A stretch of 64,000 nucleotides of DNA from an uncultured Lachnospiraceae bacterium (GTDB taxonomy: Bacteria; Bacillota; Clostridia; Lachnospirales; Lachnospiraceae): contig CAMKQH010000012.1 in the NCBI GenBank assembly GCA_946414885.1, positions 54,932-118,931 on the forward strand, written 5' to 3'. Of this stretch, positions 22,289 to 30,804 are shown one piece after another. Within the stretch, counting starts at the first letter, position 1, and every line of letters begins with the position of its first letter. Below the pieces are notes generated by a model. The model was not told where the DNA came from and did no database searches. It saw only the letters and a list, made by a program, of their open reading frames with translations. The position numbers and the translations under genes are program-made.

Positions 22289-24649
22289 ATGAAATTACCG
22301 GAAAGTTTTTATGAAGTTGCAAAAGATTATGGGGTGCCGAAGGATGAAATTTTATTCGGCGCCATTGCGGATTTTGACTTGGAGTACAGATTTGCGGATA
22401 CGGTGGTTGCGCTGACAAAGGAGAAGCTTCTCGTGGCGGCATACCCGTATCGTGAGAAAGAAGAGTTCCGGCTTGGCGGCTACGGCGGCCTGCATAAGGA
22501 CATCACGCTGGAGGGCAAGCCGGCGCTGACGATCTATCCGCTGGACAAGGTGGAGAAGCTGACGGTCCTTCGCCAGATCAGCACGGGCGTGCTGATGGGA
22601 GAGATCGAGGGCGCGGAGCATTTTATCTGTCAGTTTTCAAACACGAAGCAGGGATACTTCCACAAGCTGGCAGACCTGCTAAAAAAGATCAAAGACAAGG
22701 AAGAGATCAAGGAGGAAGACCTTGACGTGGAAAAGGGCAAGGAGGTTTGCCCGAAGTGTGGCATGCTGTATCCCGACCAGGAGCGAAAGGTTTGCCCGAA
22801 GTGTCTCGACAAGAGATCGGTGCTTTTCCGCATTATGGGATATTTTAAGCCGTACCGCCTGCAGCTGTGCGTGATGGTGCTCTGCTATCTGGGCAACGTG
22901 GGCTTGAACCTTGCATGGCCGTATCTTAGCGGTACGATCCTGTACGATAAGGTGCTGGCGAAGAATCCGGAATTCGTGGAATTCTTGAGGCTCCCTGCGG
23001 GAAGCTTTGTCACGGCGCTGGTGATGGTCGTGATCGCCATGATTGTGGCGAAGATGCTGGGCCAGTTCTTTGGCATTTTGCAGGGCGTGATGACGGCGAA
23101 CGTGGCGCCGCACGTGGTGGGAACCATCAAAAGCCAGACCTTTACGGCCATGGGAAGACTGTCCATCAGCTTCTTTACGAGACGTCAGACGGGCGGCCTG
23201 ATGACCAGGGTTTGTGACGACGCGGAGCAAATTTCGTCCTTTTTCATTGACGGCATTCCGTACTTTTTCATCAACGTGCTGACCCTTGTGGTGACCACGG
23301 TGGTGATGTTCGTGCTGAATCCCATCCTGGCACTGGCGTGCGTGATCTTGATGCCCGTGCTTGTCATCATGAGCTATAACATGCTGCCGCACCTTTGGCA
23401 TTATTACGGCAAGCGTCACCGCGCAAACAGGCGCATGAACAGCCAGATCAACGAGAACCTGACCGGTGCCCGCGTGGTCAAGGCATTTGGCCGCGAGCAG
23501 CAGGAGATCGGACGCTTTGGCAAGAATAATAAGAGAGTGCAGAATTCCGAGGTGGATCTTGCACATTATGACAACAAGTTTTTTGCTCTGTACTATTCCG
23601 TGGAGGATACCATTTCCTTCCTGGTGTGGGCAGTCGGCGGCGCGCTGATGATCAGCGGATTTATGGCGACGGCGCAGGGAAATCCGAATGGCGGATTCCT
23701 TGGCGCCCAGAACATTTCCCTGGGACTTTTGCTGACCTTCTCAGGCTACGTTGGTCAGATGAAGGGCCCCTTGGAGTTCATGTCGCACATCATCCGTTGG
23801 TACACGAACTGCATGAACTGCGGACAGAGATTATTTGAGATCATTGATGCCGTGCCGGAAGTGCGCGAGGTGAAGGATCCCTATCGCCCGGAGAAGCTGC
23901 AGGGTGAAATTGAGTTAAAGAACGTGACGTTTGGATATGAACCGCATAAGCCGATCCTGAAGGAAATCAGCTTCCACGTGAATGCCGGCGAAGTGTTTGG
24001 CATCGTGGGAAGGTCCGGTGCGGGAAAATCCACGCTGGTAAACCTGATCTCCAGACTCTATGACGCGGAGGAGGGAGAGGTCCTGGTAGACGGCGTGAAC
24101 GTGAAGAAATATGGCTTTAAGGAGCTTCGGAAGAACGTGGCAATGGTAAGCCAGGAGACCTATATCTTTATGGGCACGGTGGCAGAGAACATCGCATACG
24201 CACGGCCTGACGCAACGCGCCAGGAGATCATTTCCGCGGCCATGCAGGCGAGCGCGCATGACTTTATCTGCAAGATGCCGGAAGGATATGACACGATCCT
24301 TGGTTCCTCCGGAAGATCTCTTTCCGGCGGTGAGAAACAGAGAATTTCCATCGCCAGGGCAATCCTTGCGGATCCGAAGATCCTGATCCTGGACGAGGCG
24401 ACTTCCGCCGTGGATACTGAGACGGAGCTTGCGATCCAAAAGTCGCTGGAGCGGCTGGAGAAGGGCAGAACCGTTATCTCCATCGCCCACAGACTTTCCA
24501 CGCTGCGCAACGCAACCCATCTGATCGTGTTAGATGAGGGGAGACTGACGGAGTCCGGAACCCACGAGGAACTGATGGCAAAGAAGGGAACCTATTACAA
24601 GCTGAATGAATTGCAGACGAAAGCGCTGGCCATGAGGGGTCTGGAGTAA
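22289..24649 (+). CDS. ABC exporter (fused permease-ATPase) with N-terminal domain and zinc ribbon
   Basis: A 786-residue half-transporter. Residues 1-150 are a soluble beta-rich domain (MKLPESFYEVAKDYG... FADTVVALTKEKLLVAAY) of PH-like look. A zinc ribbon, VCPKCG then VCPKCLD, follows at about 152-172. The membrane domain with six predicted helices spans about 185-500. The nucleotide-binding domain has Walker A GRSGAGKST (about 574), signature LSGGEKQR and Walker B ILILDEAT. It lies 200 bp before a DUF1854 gene and a second exporter of the same plan, so the two probably make a heterodimer. Similar ABC/DUF1854 sets are annotated as cyanophycin-associated in proteobacteria; the cargo here is unknown. 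Confidence 0.85.
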   Translation: MKLPESFYEVAKDYGVPKDEILFGAIADFDLEYRFADTVVALTKEKLLVAAYPYREKEEFRLGGYGGLHKDITLEGKPALTIYPLDKVEKLTVLRQISTGVLMGEIEGAEHFICQFSNTKQGYFHKLADLLKKIKDKEEIKEEDLDVEKGKEVCPKCGMLYPDQERKVCPKCLDKRSVLFRIMGYFKPYRLQLCVMVLCYLGNVGLNLAWPYLSGTILYDKVLAKNPEFVEFLRLPAGSFVTALVMVVIAMIVAKMLGQFFGILQGVMTANVAPHVVGTIKSQTFTAMGRLSISFFTRRQTGGLMTRVCDDAEQISSFFIDGIPYFFINVLTLVVTTVVMFVLNPILALACVILMPVLVIMSYNMLPHLWHYYGKRHRANRRMNSQINENLTGARVVKAFGREQQEIGRFGKNNKRVQNSEVDLAHYDNKFFALYYSVEDTISFLVWAVGGALMISGFMATAQGNPNGGFLGAQNISLGLLLTFSGYVGQMKGPLEFMSHIIRWYTNCMNCGQRLFEIIDAVPEVREVKDPYRPEKLQGEIELKNVTFGYEPHKPILKEISFHVNAGEVFGIVGRSGAGKSTLVNLISRLYDAEEGEVLVDGVNVKKYGFKELRKNVAMVSQETYIFMGTVAENIAYARPDATRQEIISAAMQASAHDFICKMPEGYDTILGSSGRSLSGGEKQRISIARAILADPKILILDEATSAVDTETELAIQKSLERLEKGRTVISIAHRLSTLRNATHLIVLDEGRLTESGTHEELMAKKGTYYKLNELQTKALAMRGLE

Positions 24650-24852
24650 GGAAGAACTCGGGGGCTATGAAAAAACTCGGGGGTTGGCACACATGCCTGG
24701 AAGGTTATACCCATGCCTCCCCCTCGAGGTTATCGCTGGCCGTAGTTACGCCAAGACGCTCATTGAGTGTGCATGGAGAAAAGAGAAGATAAAAAGAAGA
24801 TAAAGGCAAGAGAGAAAAGGCAAGAGAGTTAAGTGAAAGACAAGAGGAATGA
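24650..24852. other. Spacer with short GC-rich direct and inverted repeats
   Basis: AACTCGGGGG occurs twice (24655-24664 and 24674-24683), and CCCCCTCGAGGTT lies near 24718-24730 in rough inverse orientation, so a hairpin is possible. The second half is purine-rich with repeated GGCAAGAGAG and AGATAAA words. I see no gene and no clear promoter; RNA AGAGGA precedes the next start. Confidence 0.45.
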
Positions 24853-25431
24853 ATGATGAGTGAAGACATGGATTTATTGGATTTGAATTTAGATGATGAG
24901 TTTAATGAAGAGGAGCTGAAGAAGGAGTCGGAAGAGCTTCTGGAGATGCGGTTCCTCACGAAGGAGAATGCGACTTTCGCGAGGACGGAGGGAGGATTTG
25001 TGTCCCTGAAGTTTGGCGACAAGGAGTATAAGAGGATTGGCGTGTATCTGACGTTCCCGCTGACGAATCCTGAGGAGTTTATTTCCATCAGGGAGGCGGA
25101 TGAGAAGGCGAAGGAGATCGGCATGATCGAGAATTTGAATAACCTTCCGAAGGATCAGCAGGAGATGATCCGCGATCAGATCAGACTGCGCTATTTTATG
25201 CCCGTGATCAAGAAGATCATGGAGATTAAGGAAGAATACGGATATGCTTACTGGCACGTGGAGACGAGCTTTGGTGCTTGTCGCTTTACGACGCACATGA
25301 GCGGTGACGTGGTGGTATCCCTCAGTGATTCCAGGCTTTTGGTCAAGGACATTGACGGCAACCGCTACGAGATCCCCGACTTTTACGCACTGGGCGTGCA
25401 GGAAAAGAAAAAGCTTGATCTGTTTATCTAG
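24853..25431 (+). CDS. DUF1854 protein
   Basis: A 192-residue acidic protein of the DUF1854 family. The N-terminal 40 residues are an acidic helix (LNLDDEFNEEELKKESEEL). The conserved core runs from about residue 45 (EGGFVSLKFGDKEYKRIGVYL) through RYFMPVIKKIMEI and YWHVETSFGACRFTT to RLLVKDIDGNRYEIPD. In proteobacteria DUF1854 genes sit beside ABC transporters and cyanophycin genes, the basis for its present naming. Here it lies exactly between two exporters, ending 14 bp before the second. It is probably a cytoplasmic partner of the transporter; the role is inferred only from position. ATG 24856 is an alternative start. Confidence 0.82.
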   Translation: MMSEDMDLLDLNLDDEFNEEELKKESEELLEMRFLTKENATFARTEGGFVSLKFGDKEYKRIGVYLTFPLTNPEEFISIREADEKAKEIGMIENLNNLPKDQQEMIRDQIRLRYFMPVIKKIMEIKEEYGYAYWHVETSFGACRFTTHMSGDVVVSLSDSRLLVKDIDGNRYEIPDFYALGVQEKKKLDLFI

Positions 25432-25445
25432 TTTGAGGGAGAAAG

Positions 25446-27797
25446 ATGAAACTATTATTTACGTTAACGGGAAGTCAGCTGGAAGCCTTGGCGCTTACGG
25501 CTGGCGAGAAATTAGTATATTGCGTGCCGGCTGACCTGGCCTATCTGCCAGGGGCGGGCGCGAATACGGACAGGACGCGGAACCCTGGCGCCGGCGGGTT
25601 AGAGAAGACGGGTGTCAGCGACCGGTATGAGACCGCCACTTTCGTAGCCGTGACGAACCAGCGGCTGGTGGTTTTGGCGGGAGATAAGGTGACCTACCAG
25701 ATCGCCCTGAAGGATTGCGAGAAGGTGCGCTGTGAGCATCAGGTGGGTTGCGGCATCATCACGGTGACGACCTTGGTTGACAGTGATGAAAACATCATGG
25801 GAGAAGGGTACGACGTGTGCGTTGCAAGGGTATCCATGAGGCAGATCGTTCGAGCCTCCTATGCGATACGAGGCGCGCAGGCCATCGTACGATCCCTGAA
25901 GGAGAACGGCGACGCGGAGAAGGCAGAGCAGATCACTAGCTCCGAATATGAGACGTATTGTGAGAAATGCGGCCGCGCGATGCCGGGAACCAGCAGCTGC
26001 CCTTACTGTGAGGGCAAGATGGACGTTGCAAAGAAGTTCATGAGCCTTTGCGGCGGCTTTGTCGGAAAGCTTTTGCTGATCAGCCTGTCGATGCTTGTGA
26101 TCTCTGGAATGAACATGGCAAGGCCCATGGTACAGCGCTGGTTTATCGATGACGCCCTCTCAACGGGTAAGGGCACTTGGGCTGACCTGGGAATCTTTGT
26201 GGGCATTTCCTTTGCGTTTTTGATCGGCGCGATCCTTCTGGAGGTATGGAAGAACCTGGCCTGCATCAAGCTTGGCTCGGCGCTTTCCATGTCCCTGCGC
26301 GAGAAGCTTTACGTGAAGATCCAGATTCTCTCGCTCTCCTTTATCAACAAGAGAAAGCCGGGAGAATTGATGAACAGGGTATCGCGTGATACGGGACGCA
26401 TCCGCGAATTCTTTGAGGAAGTGTTTGGCTACATGTTTTCCACGCTTCTTACCATGGTCGTGTCCCTGGTGGTGATGTTGACGATCAGTCCCCTCATGAC
26501 GGGACTATCGTTGATGTTTGTGGTGGTGGTGTTTGCCCTGATGAAAGTTTTTTGGCATCACATTCACACGATCTTCCATCGCCAGTGGCTGAAGTCGGAT
26601 GAGCTTTCCAACAGCATTCAGGACATCATCTCCGGCATGAGGATCGTAAAGACCTTCGGAACGGAGGACCGCGAGGCGGAGCGCTTTTCCCAAAAGGCCA
26701 GGGATTATGCAAAGACCCAGTCCAGGAACGAGACCTTCTGGGCAGTGTTCTTCCCGATCCTGACGTTCTTGCTGGGATGCGGTACTTACGTGGCCGTGCT
26801 GATCGGCGGTCAGAACGTTTTGGTTGGCAAGATGACCATGGGCCAGCTCGTACAGTTTATGACATACAGCGGATATCTGTTTGGACCGCTTGGCTGGATG
26901 ACGCATCTGCCGAGAATGGTCATGCAGATGGTGACGAGCCTGAACCGTATTTATGACGTGCTGGACGAGGAGCCCAAGATTAAGGACCGCGACGGCAGCA
27001 AGGAAATCGAGATCAAGGGTCATTTCCAGTTTGAGAAGGTTTCGTTTGGATACAACACTTATGAACCCGTGCTGGAGGACATAAATTTTGAGGTGGAGCC
27101 CGGTGAGATGATCGGTCTTGTGGGCGCTTCCGGTACCGGAAAATCCACCATGATCAACCTGATCATGCGACTTTATGACCCGGATCAGGGACGGATCATG
27201 CTGGACGGCGTGGATCTTCGCGACGTGAAGGTGGAGAGTCTCCATTCCCAGATCGGCGTGGTACTGCAGGAGACCTTCCTGTTCTCGGGAACCATCTTGG
27301 ACAACATCCGTTTTGCCAAGCCGACGGCAACGCTGGCAGAAGTGATCCAGGCAGCGAAGGCGGCCAATGCGCATGACTTTATCTGCAAGACGCCGGACGG
27401 GTACAACACCTACGTGGGCGAGCACGGCTATAATCTTTCCGGCGGTGAGAGGCAGAGAGTGGCCATCGCAAGAGCCATTTTGAACAATCCGAAGCTTCTG
27501 ATCCTCGATGAGGCGACGTCCGCGCTGGATACCGAGAGTGAATTCCTGATCCAGCAGGCGTTAAACCGTCTCACCTCGGGAAGGACGACCTTTGCCATCG
27601 CCCACAGACTTTCAACGCTGCGTGAGGCAAACCGCCTGATCGTCATTGACAAGCATTCCATCGCGGAGATGGGCAGCCATAATGAACTTTTGGAGAAAAA
27701 GGGCATATACTATGGATTAGTAACGGCGCAGCTTCGCATGGCAGAAGGACGGCCAGAGGTAAAAAACGAGGACGGGACGGCCGAGGCGACGGCATAG
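25446..27797 (+). CDS. ABC exporter (fused permease-ATPase) with N-terminal domain and zinc ribbon
   Basis: A 783-residue half-transporter with the same plan as the one at 22289. An N-terminal soluble domain of about 150 residues includes RYETATFVAVTNQRLVVLAG, a PH-like strand pattern. A zinc ribbon YCEKCG then CPYCEG lies near 170-188. The six-helix membrane domain spans about 205-480. The ATPase has Walker A GASGTGKST (about 560), Q-loop VVLQETFLFSG, signature LSGGERQR and Walker B LLILDEATS. GAGGGAG precedes ATG 25446. With the first exporter and DUF1854 it forms a three-gene operon. Both ATP sites look intact. Cargo unknown. Confidence 0.87.
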   Translation: MKLLFTLTGSQLEALALTAGEKLVYCVPADLAYLPGAGANTDRTRNPGAGGLEKTGVSDRYETATFVAVTNQRLVVLAGDKVTYQIALKDCEKVRCEHQVGCGIITVTTLVDSDENIMGEGYDVCVARVSMRQIVRASYAIRGAQAIVRSLKENGDAEKAEQITSSEYETYCEKCGRAMPGTSSCPYCEGKMDVAKKFMSLCGGFVGKLLLISLSMLVISGMNMARPMVQRWFIDDALSTGKGTWADLGIFVGISFAFLIGAILLEVWKNLACIKLGSALSMSLREKLYVKIQILSLSFINKRKPGELMNRVSRDTGRIREFFEEVFGYMFSTLLTMVVSLVVMLTISPLMTGLSLMFVVVVFALMKVFWHHIHTIFHRQWLKSDELSNSIQDIISGMRIVKTFGTEDREAERFSQKARDYAKTQSRNETFWAVFFPILTFLLGCGTYVAVLIGGQNVLVGKMTMGQLVQFMTYSGYLFGPLGWMTHLPRMVMQMVTSLNRIYDVLDEEPKIKDRDGSKEIEIKGHFQFEKVSFGYNTYEPVLEDINFEVEPGEMIGLVGASGTGKSTMINLIMRLYDPDQGRIMLDGVDLRDVKVESLHSQIGVVLQETFLFSGTILDNIRFAKPTATLAEVIQAAKAANAHDFICKTPDGYNTYVGEHGYNLSGGERQRVAIARAILNNPKLLILDEATSALDTESEFLIQQALNRLTSGRTTFAIAHRLSTLREANRLIVIDKHSIAEMGSHNELLEKKGIYYGLVTAQLRMAEGRPEVKNEDGTAEATA

Positions 27798-27841
27798 GAC
27801 TATTGGTGGATAAAATTGGTGATGGAAATGATGCCGGAAAT

Positions 27842-27851
27842 ATGGTATAAT
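27842..27851 (+). promoter_or_regulatory. Extended -10 promoter for mecA
   Basis: TGGTATAAT (27843-27851) is a perfect extended -10 element in the 164-bp gap before mecA. No good -35 stands 17 bp upstream, which is usual for extended -10 promoters. The predicted transcript has a leader of about 100 nt. Confidence 0.55.
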
Positions 27852-27961
27852 GAAATCACCAAAGAGAAAAAGTAGCAGAAAGAGGGGTTTCCTAAAAAGC
27901 GTCACGAAGCATGCCGATACTAGTTATGAGAGGCAACTGACTGACGGGAAGGAGGGCGCCT

Positions 27962-28684
27962 ATGAAATTTGAAAGAGTAGATGATAAAACCGTAAGATGC
28001 TTTATTTCCAACGAGGAATTGGAAGGCTATCAGATTGATTATAAGGATTTTGTACTTCGGAGCGATAAGGCAAGGGAGGTCGTGCGCGACATCATTACGC
28101 AGGCTTCCGAGGAGGTGGGTTACAAGCCTCCAAAGTTTGCGTTTGACATGTCCATTATGATGTTGCCCGAACAGGGGCTGGTACTAACCTTCAGCGAGAG
28201 TGATCCCATGCTGGATAAGGACGGCGGGAAGCTGATGGAATACCTGAAGGAAATGAAAAACATGTTTGCAAACTCCGGGGCAAAGCAGTCCGGAGACGGG
28301 CAGGAAACGCAGACGGAAGGTGCAAAAGCGCAGGGGAGCGAAACGGCAAGACCTGCGCAACCGGAGCTGGGCATTTTCGAATTTGAAAACCTGGGAGACG
28401 TAATGGAACTCGCGTCTGCCGTACCTGGAAATCTTCGCGTACATAGCGAGCTTTATCGCATGAATGACAAGTATTATCTGTACCTGCATAAGGGTGCGGC
28501 CGCTTATCAGAGATACAGCAAGCTTTGTGTACAGGCCATGGAATTTGGTACGGTCTATGGCGCGGATGAGCAGAAATATCTGTACTTGAGCGAACACGGC
28601 GAATGCTTGATCGCGGAGTGCGCGCTGAGAAAGCTCCATCTGGAAAAGAAGCCTGGCGAGAGAAAGTCCCGGAAGAAGGCATAG
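27962..28684 (+). CDS. mecA: Adaptor protein MecA
   Basis: A 240-residue MecA/YpbH-family protein. The N-terminal domain MKFERVDDKTVRCFISNEEL binds substrates in Bacillus; a charged linker (about 100-125, KQSGDGQETQTEGAK) is typical; and the C-terminal domain (IFEFENLGDVMELASAV... YYLYLHKGAAAY) binds and activates ClpC. The family delivers proteins such as ComK to ClpCP for degradation. AAGGAGGGCGCC precedes ATG 27962, an excellent site. It is convergent with rluA, with only 7 bp between the stop codons and no terminator seen. Confidence 0.9.
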   Translation: MKFERVDDKTVRCFISNEELEGYQIDYKDFVLRSDKAREVVRDIITQASEEVGYKPPKFAFDMSIMMLPEQGLVLTFSESDPMLDKDGGKLMEYLKEMKNMFANSGAKQSGDGQETQTEGAKAQGSETARPAQPELGIFEFENLGDVMELASAVPGNLRVHSELYRMNDKYYLYLHKGAAAYQRYSKLCVQAMEFGTVYGADEQKYLYLSEHGECLIAECALRKLHLEKKPGERKSRKKA

Positions 28685-28691
28685 TGCGGGA

Positions 28692-29642
28692 TCACGAAAG
28701 CACGCGCTGCATGTCCTCCGGCAGGGGAGCAAGGAACTCCATGGGTTCTCCCGTCATGGGATGGGGGAAGGAAAGCCTGTGGGAGTGAAGCGCCTGGCGC
28801 GAAATGACTTCGTAATCTGGATTGTAAAGGTAGTCTCCAATGAGGGGATACCCCAAGTGCTTTAAGTGAATACGGATTTGATGGGTACGCCCCGTCTCCA
28901 AGATCAGGGAGATGAGGGAGTACCCATTTTTTTCTTCCAAAACGCGGTAATGCGTGACCGCCGGTTCACCGTTCTCATGATCCACGCAACGCTCAATGAC
29001 GGAGCCGGGCTTCCGGCCCAGAGGCGCAGAGATGGTTCCTTCCGCGGGCATGACGGAACCGCGGGCGATGGCCAGATACTCGCGGACAAAGGATTTCTCC
29101 TGCGGGAGCTGCGAGTCAGGTCCATTTGGGTCACCGTTTGTGCGAAGCGCTTTTGCAGCTACCAGTTCCCCAAGAATGCCTGCGCTTACAAAATGCTTTG
29201 CAATGACCGTAAGTCCTGAGGTGTCGCGGTCTAATCTGCCGATGCAGCGGAAGACAAATGCCTCACCCTTTTGCTGATAATAATAGGCCAGTGCATTCGC
29301 AAGAGTGTTTTCATAGTTATTCTGGGATGGGTGGATCGGCATGCCGGCGGGTTTATTCACGACGAGAAGATCCTCATCCTCATAGACAATGTCGAGAGGG
29401 AGCTGGACTGGGGGGATTTTTTCGGAGGAGACAAACTCTGCAATCTTCACCGTTAGTCTGCTCCCAGGGGTAAGGCGTGCGTTCGCGTGAACGGGTTTAC
29501 CATCCAGCATGAGCCATTCAGGTGCTTGTTTTAGGATTTTCAAATTTTGGGCGGAATACCCTTTAGAACGCAAAAACCCCTTGACGGTCAAGGGGTTATC
29601 TAACATAAATGAAGTTATGTCATAGTGGATTGTTCTAATCAT
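28692..29642 (-). CDS. RluA-family pseudouridine synthase
   Basis: A 316-residue RNA pseudouridine synthase. The catalytic motif GRLDRDTSGLTVIAKH holds the nucleophilic Asp (family HRLDxxTSG), with VVNKPAGMPIHPSQ before it and RTHQIRIHLKHLGYPLIGD after it. The N-terminal 80 residues are S4-like. The enzyme isomerises uridines in 23S rRNA or tRNA; the exact site is unknown. It starts 8 bp after the GT4 gene and could be read from that operon. A terminator-shaped hairpin lies inside its first 25 codons (29575-29597). Confidence 0.9.
   Translation of the reverse strand: MIRTIHYDITSFMLDNPLTVKGFLRSKGYSAQNLKILKQAPEWLMLDGKPVHANARLTPGSRLTVKIAEFVSSEKIPPVQLPLDIVYEDEDLLVVNKPAGMPIHPSQNNYENTLANALAYYYQQKGEAFVFRCIGRLDRDTSGLTVIAKHFVSAGILGELVAAKALRTNGDPNGPDSQLPQEKSFVREYLAIARGSVMPAEGTISAPLGRKPGSVIERCVDHENGEPAVTHYRVLEEKNGYSLISLILETGRTHQIRIHLKHLGYPLIGDYLYNPDYEVISRQALHSHRLSFPHPMTGEPMEFLAPLPEDMQRVLS
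29571..29597 (-). terminator. Terminator-like hairpin inside the rluA 5' coding region
   Basis: On the minus strand AACCCCTTGAC and GTCAAGGGGTT (29597-29575) form a near-perfect 11-bp stem with a minimal loop, followed directly by TTTT(T)GCG. It has the shape of an intrinsic terminator but encodes DNPLTVKGFL of RluA. It may trim read-through from the upstream polysaccharide genes or attenuate rluA. The tight loop may weaken it. Confidence 0.5.
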
Positions 29643-29650
29643 GTGGATCC

Positions 29651-30781
29651 TTAATCTGAGGGGTTAAGAGCCTCTTTTAGAGTGCTTAAATAGATGCTTA
29701 TTACAATATTGCGATCAAATTCTTTTTCCATTTTCTGCCTTCCGGCAATTCCCATTTGTTTTCTTTCCGATTCTGATAGATCCAAGAAACGTTTTACTGC
29801 ATCGATGACGGCCTGACTATTATTGATCGGGACAACGTAACCGGAAATCCCATCATCTACCGTTTCGCGGCAACCGCTTCTGTCAGCGGCGATGAGCGGT
29901 CTTCCGCAGGCTGCAGCTTCCAGTAAAACGTTACTCATTCCTTCGGGATAGTAGGATGGATACAGAAAACAGGAACATGTTTTGTAAAACGGCGTTAAAT
30001 CTTTTTGTAAGCCATGATAATGAATCACGCCTTCTTTATCCAAATCTTCCAGAATGCTTAGATAGCTGGCGTCATCACATTCTCCGCAAACGTCAAAAAC
30101 AACGTCGTTCCGAAGCTTCGTAAAATGCTTTGCGGCATCTAAAAATAGGTCAATCCCTTTCTCTTTCATGATTCTGGCGGCGAATAAGAACCTTATCGTC
30201 CCGGAAGATGGATCGTTTTCGCGATCGCTTTCCCATTCCAACAGAGGATGGGTTTGTAAATTCACGCCGGAACCCGGGAGTAGGATTGCGGTACCCTTAC
30301 GGGGCATCATCTTATGGTTGTTGAAAAAAGCAATATTCTCTTGATTTTGGAAATAGATGAATTTCGCTCCGCGCACGCCGACACGATACATATTGACCGT
30401 GATTTTTTGCAATAATCCTTCGTGCTCGACAGGAGTTCCCAAACCAGTTACGTTGGGAACGTAGGGGATTTTTAGGGATTGGCACGCCATGCCTGCATAG
30501 ATGTTGGGTTTAATGTTGTTGGTGAAAACCAGATCAGGACGTAAGTTTTTTAATATGGCATGATATTTTCTTTGAAGCAAAACGTCAGAGATGGGATTTT
30601 TGCCTCGGCGATCATCCGGAATGTCGATCAATCGTATTCCTAAGTCTTCTAACTCTTTCTCATAACCTATTTTTTCAGATATCAAAAATACGTCGTGCCC
30701 CTTTTGCACAAAGGCATGCATGACTTCTCGCCGCAAATTGTATGCAAATCTCGTGTCGTTTGTAATAAATACTATTTTCAT
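29651..30781 (-). CDS. GT4 glycosyltransferase
   Basis: A 376-residue GT-B glycosyltransferase. The N-terminal MKIVFITNDTRFAYNLRREV and VTGLGTPVEHEG belong to the acceptor domain. The GT4 donor motif is FLYPSYYPEGMSNVLLEAAA, where EGMSNVLLE is the E-x7-E element, with RFLFAARIMKEKGIDLFLDA starting the second Rossmann domain. These enzymes usually add the second or third sugar to an undecaprenyl-PP-sugar. It lies 23 bp after the initiating sugar transferase, which fits that role. Cytoplasmic face of the membrane. Confidence 0.88.
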   Translation of the reverse strand: MKIVFITNDTRFAYNLRREVMHAFVQKGHDVFLISEKIGYEKELEDLGIRLIDIPDDRRGKNPISDVLLQRKYHAILKNLRPDLVFTNNIKPNIYAGMACQSLKIPYVPNVTGLGTPVEHEGLLQKITVNMYRVGVRGAKFIYFQNQENIAFFNNHKMMPRKGTAILLPGSGVNLQTHPLLEWESDRENDPSSGTIRFLFAARIMKEKGIDLFLDAAKHFTKLRNDVVFDVCGECDDASYLSILEDLDKEGVIHYHGLQKDLTPFYKTCSCFLYPSYYPEGMSNVLLEAAACGRPLIAADRSGCRETVDDGISGYVVPINNSQAVIDAVKRFLDLSESERKQMGIAGRQKMEKEFDRNIVISIYLSTLKEALNPSD

Positions 30782-30804
30782 TGGTTTTTGAGAATTCCTG
30801 TCTT

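Noticed and set aside
22679..23566. 295-codon minus-strand frame opposite the ABC exporter
   Set aside because: His-rich, low-information translation of the complementary strand of a transporter gene; no start site or homology.
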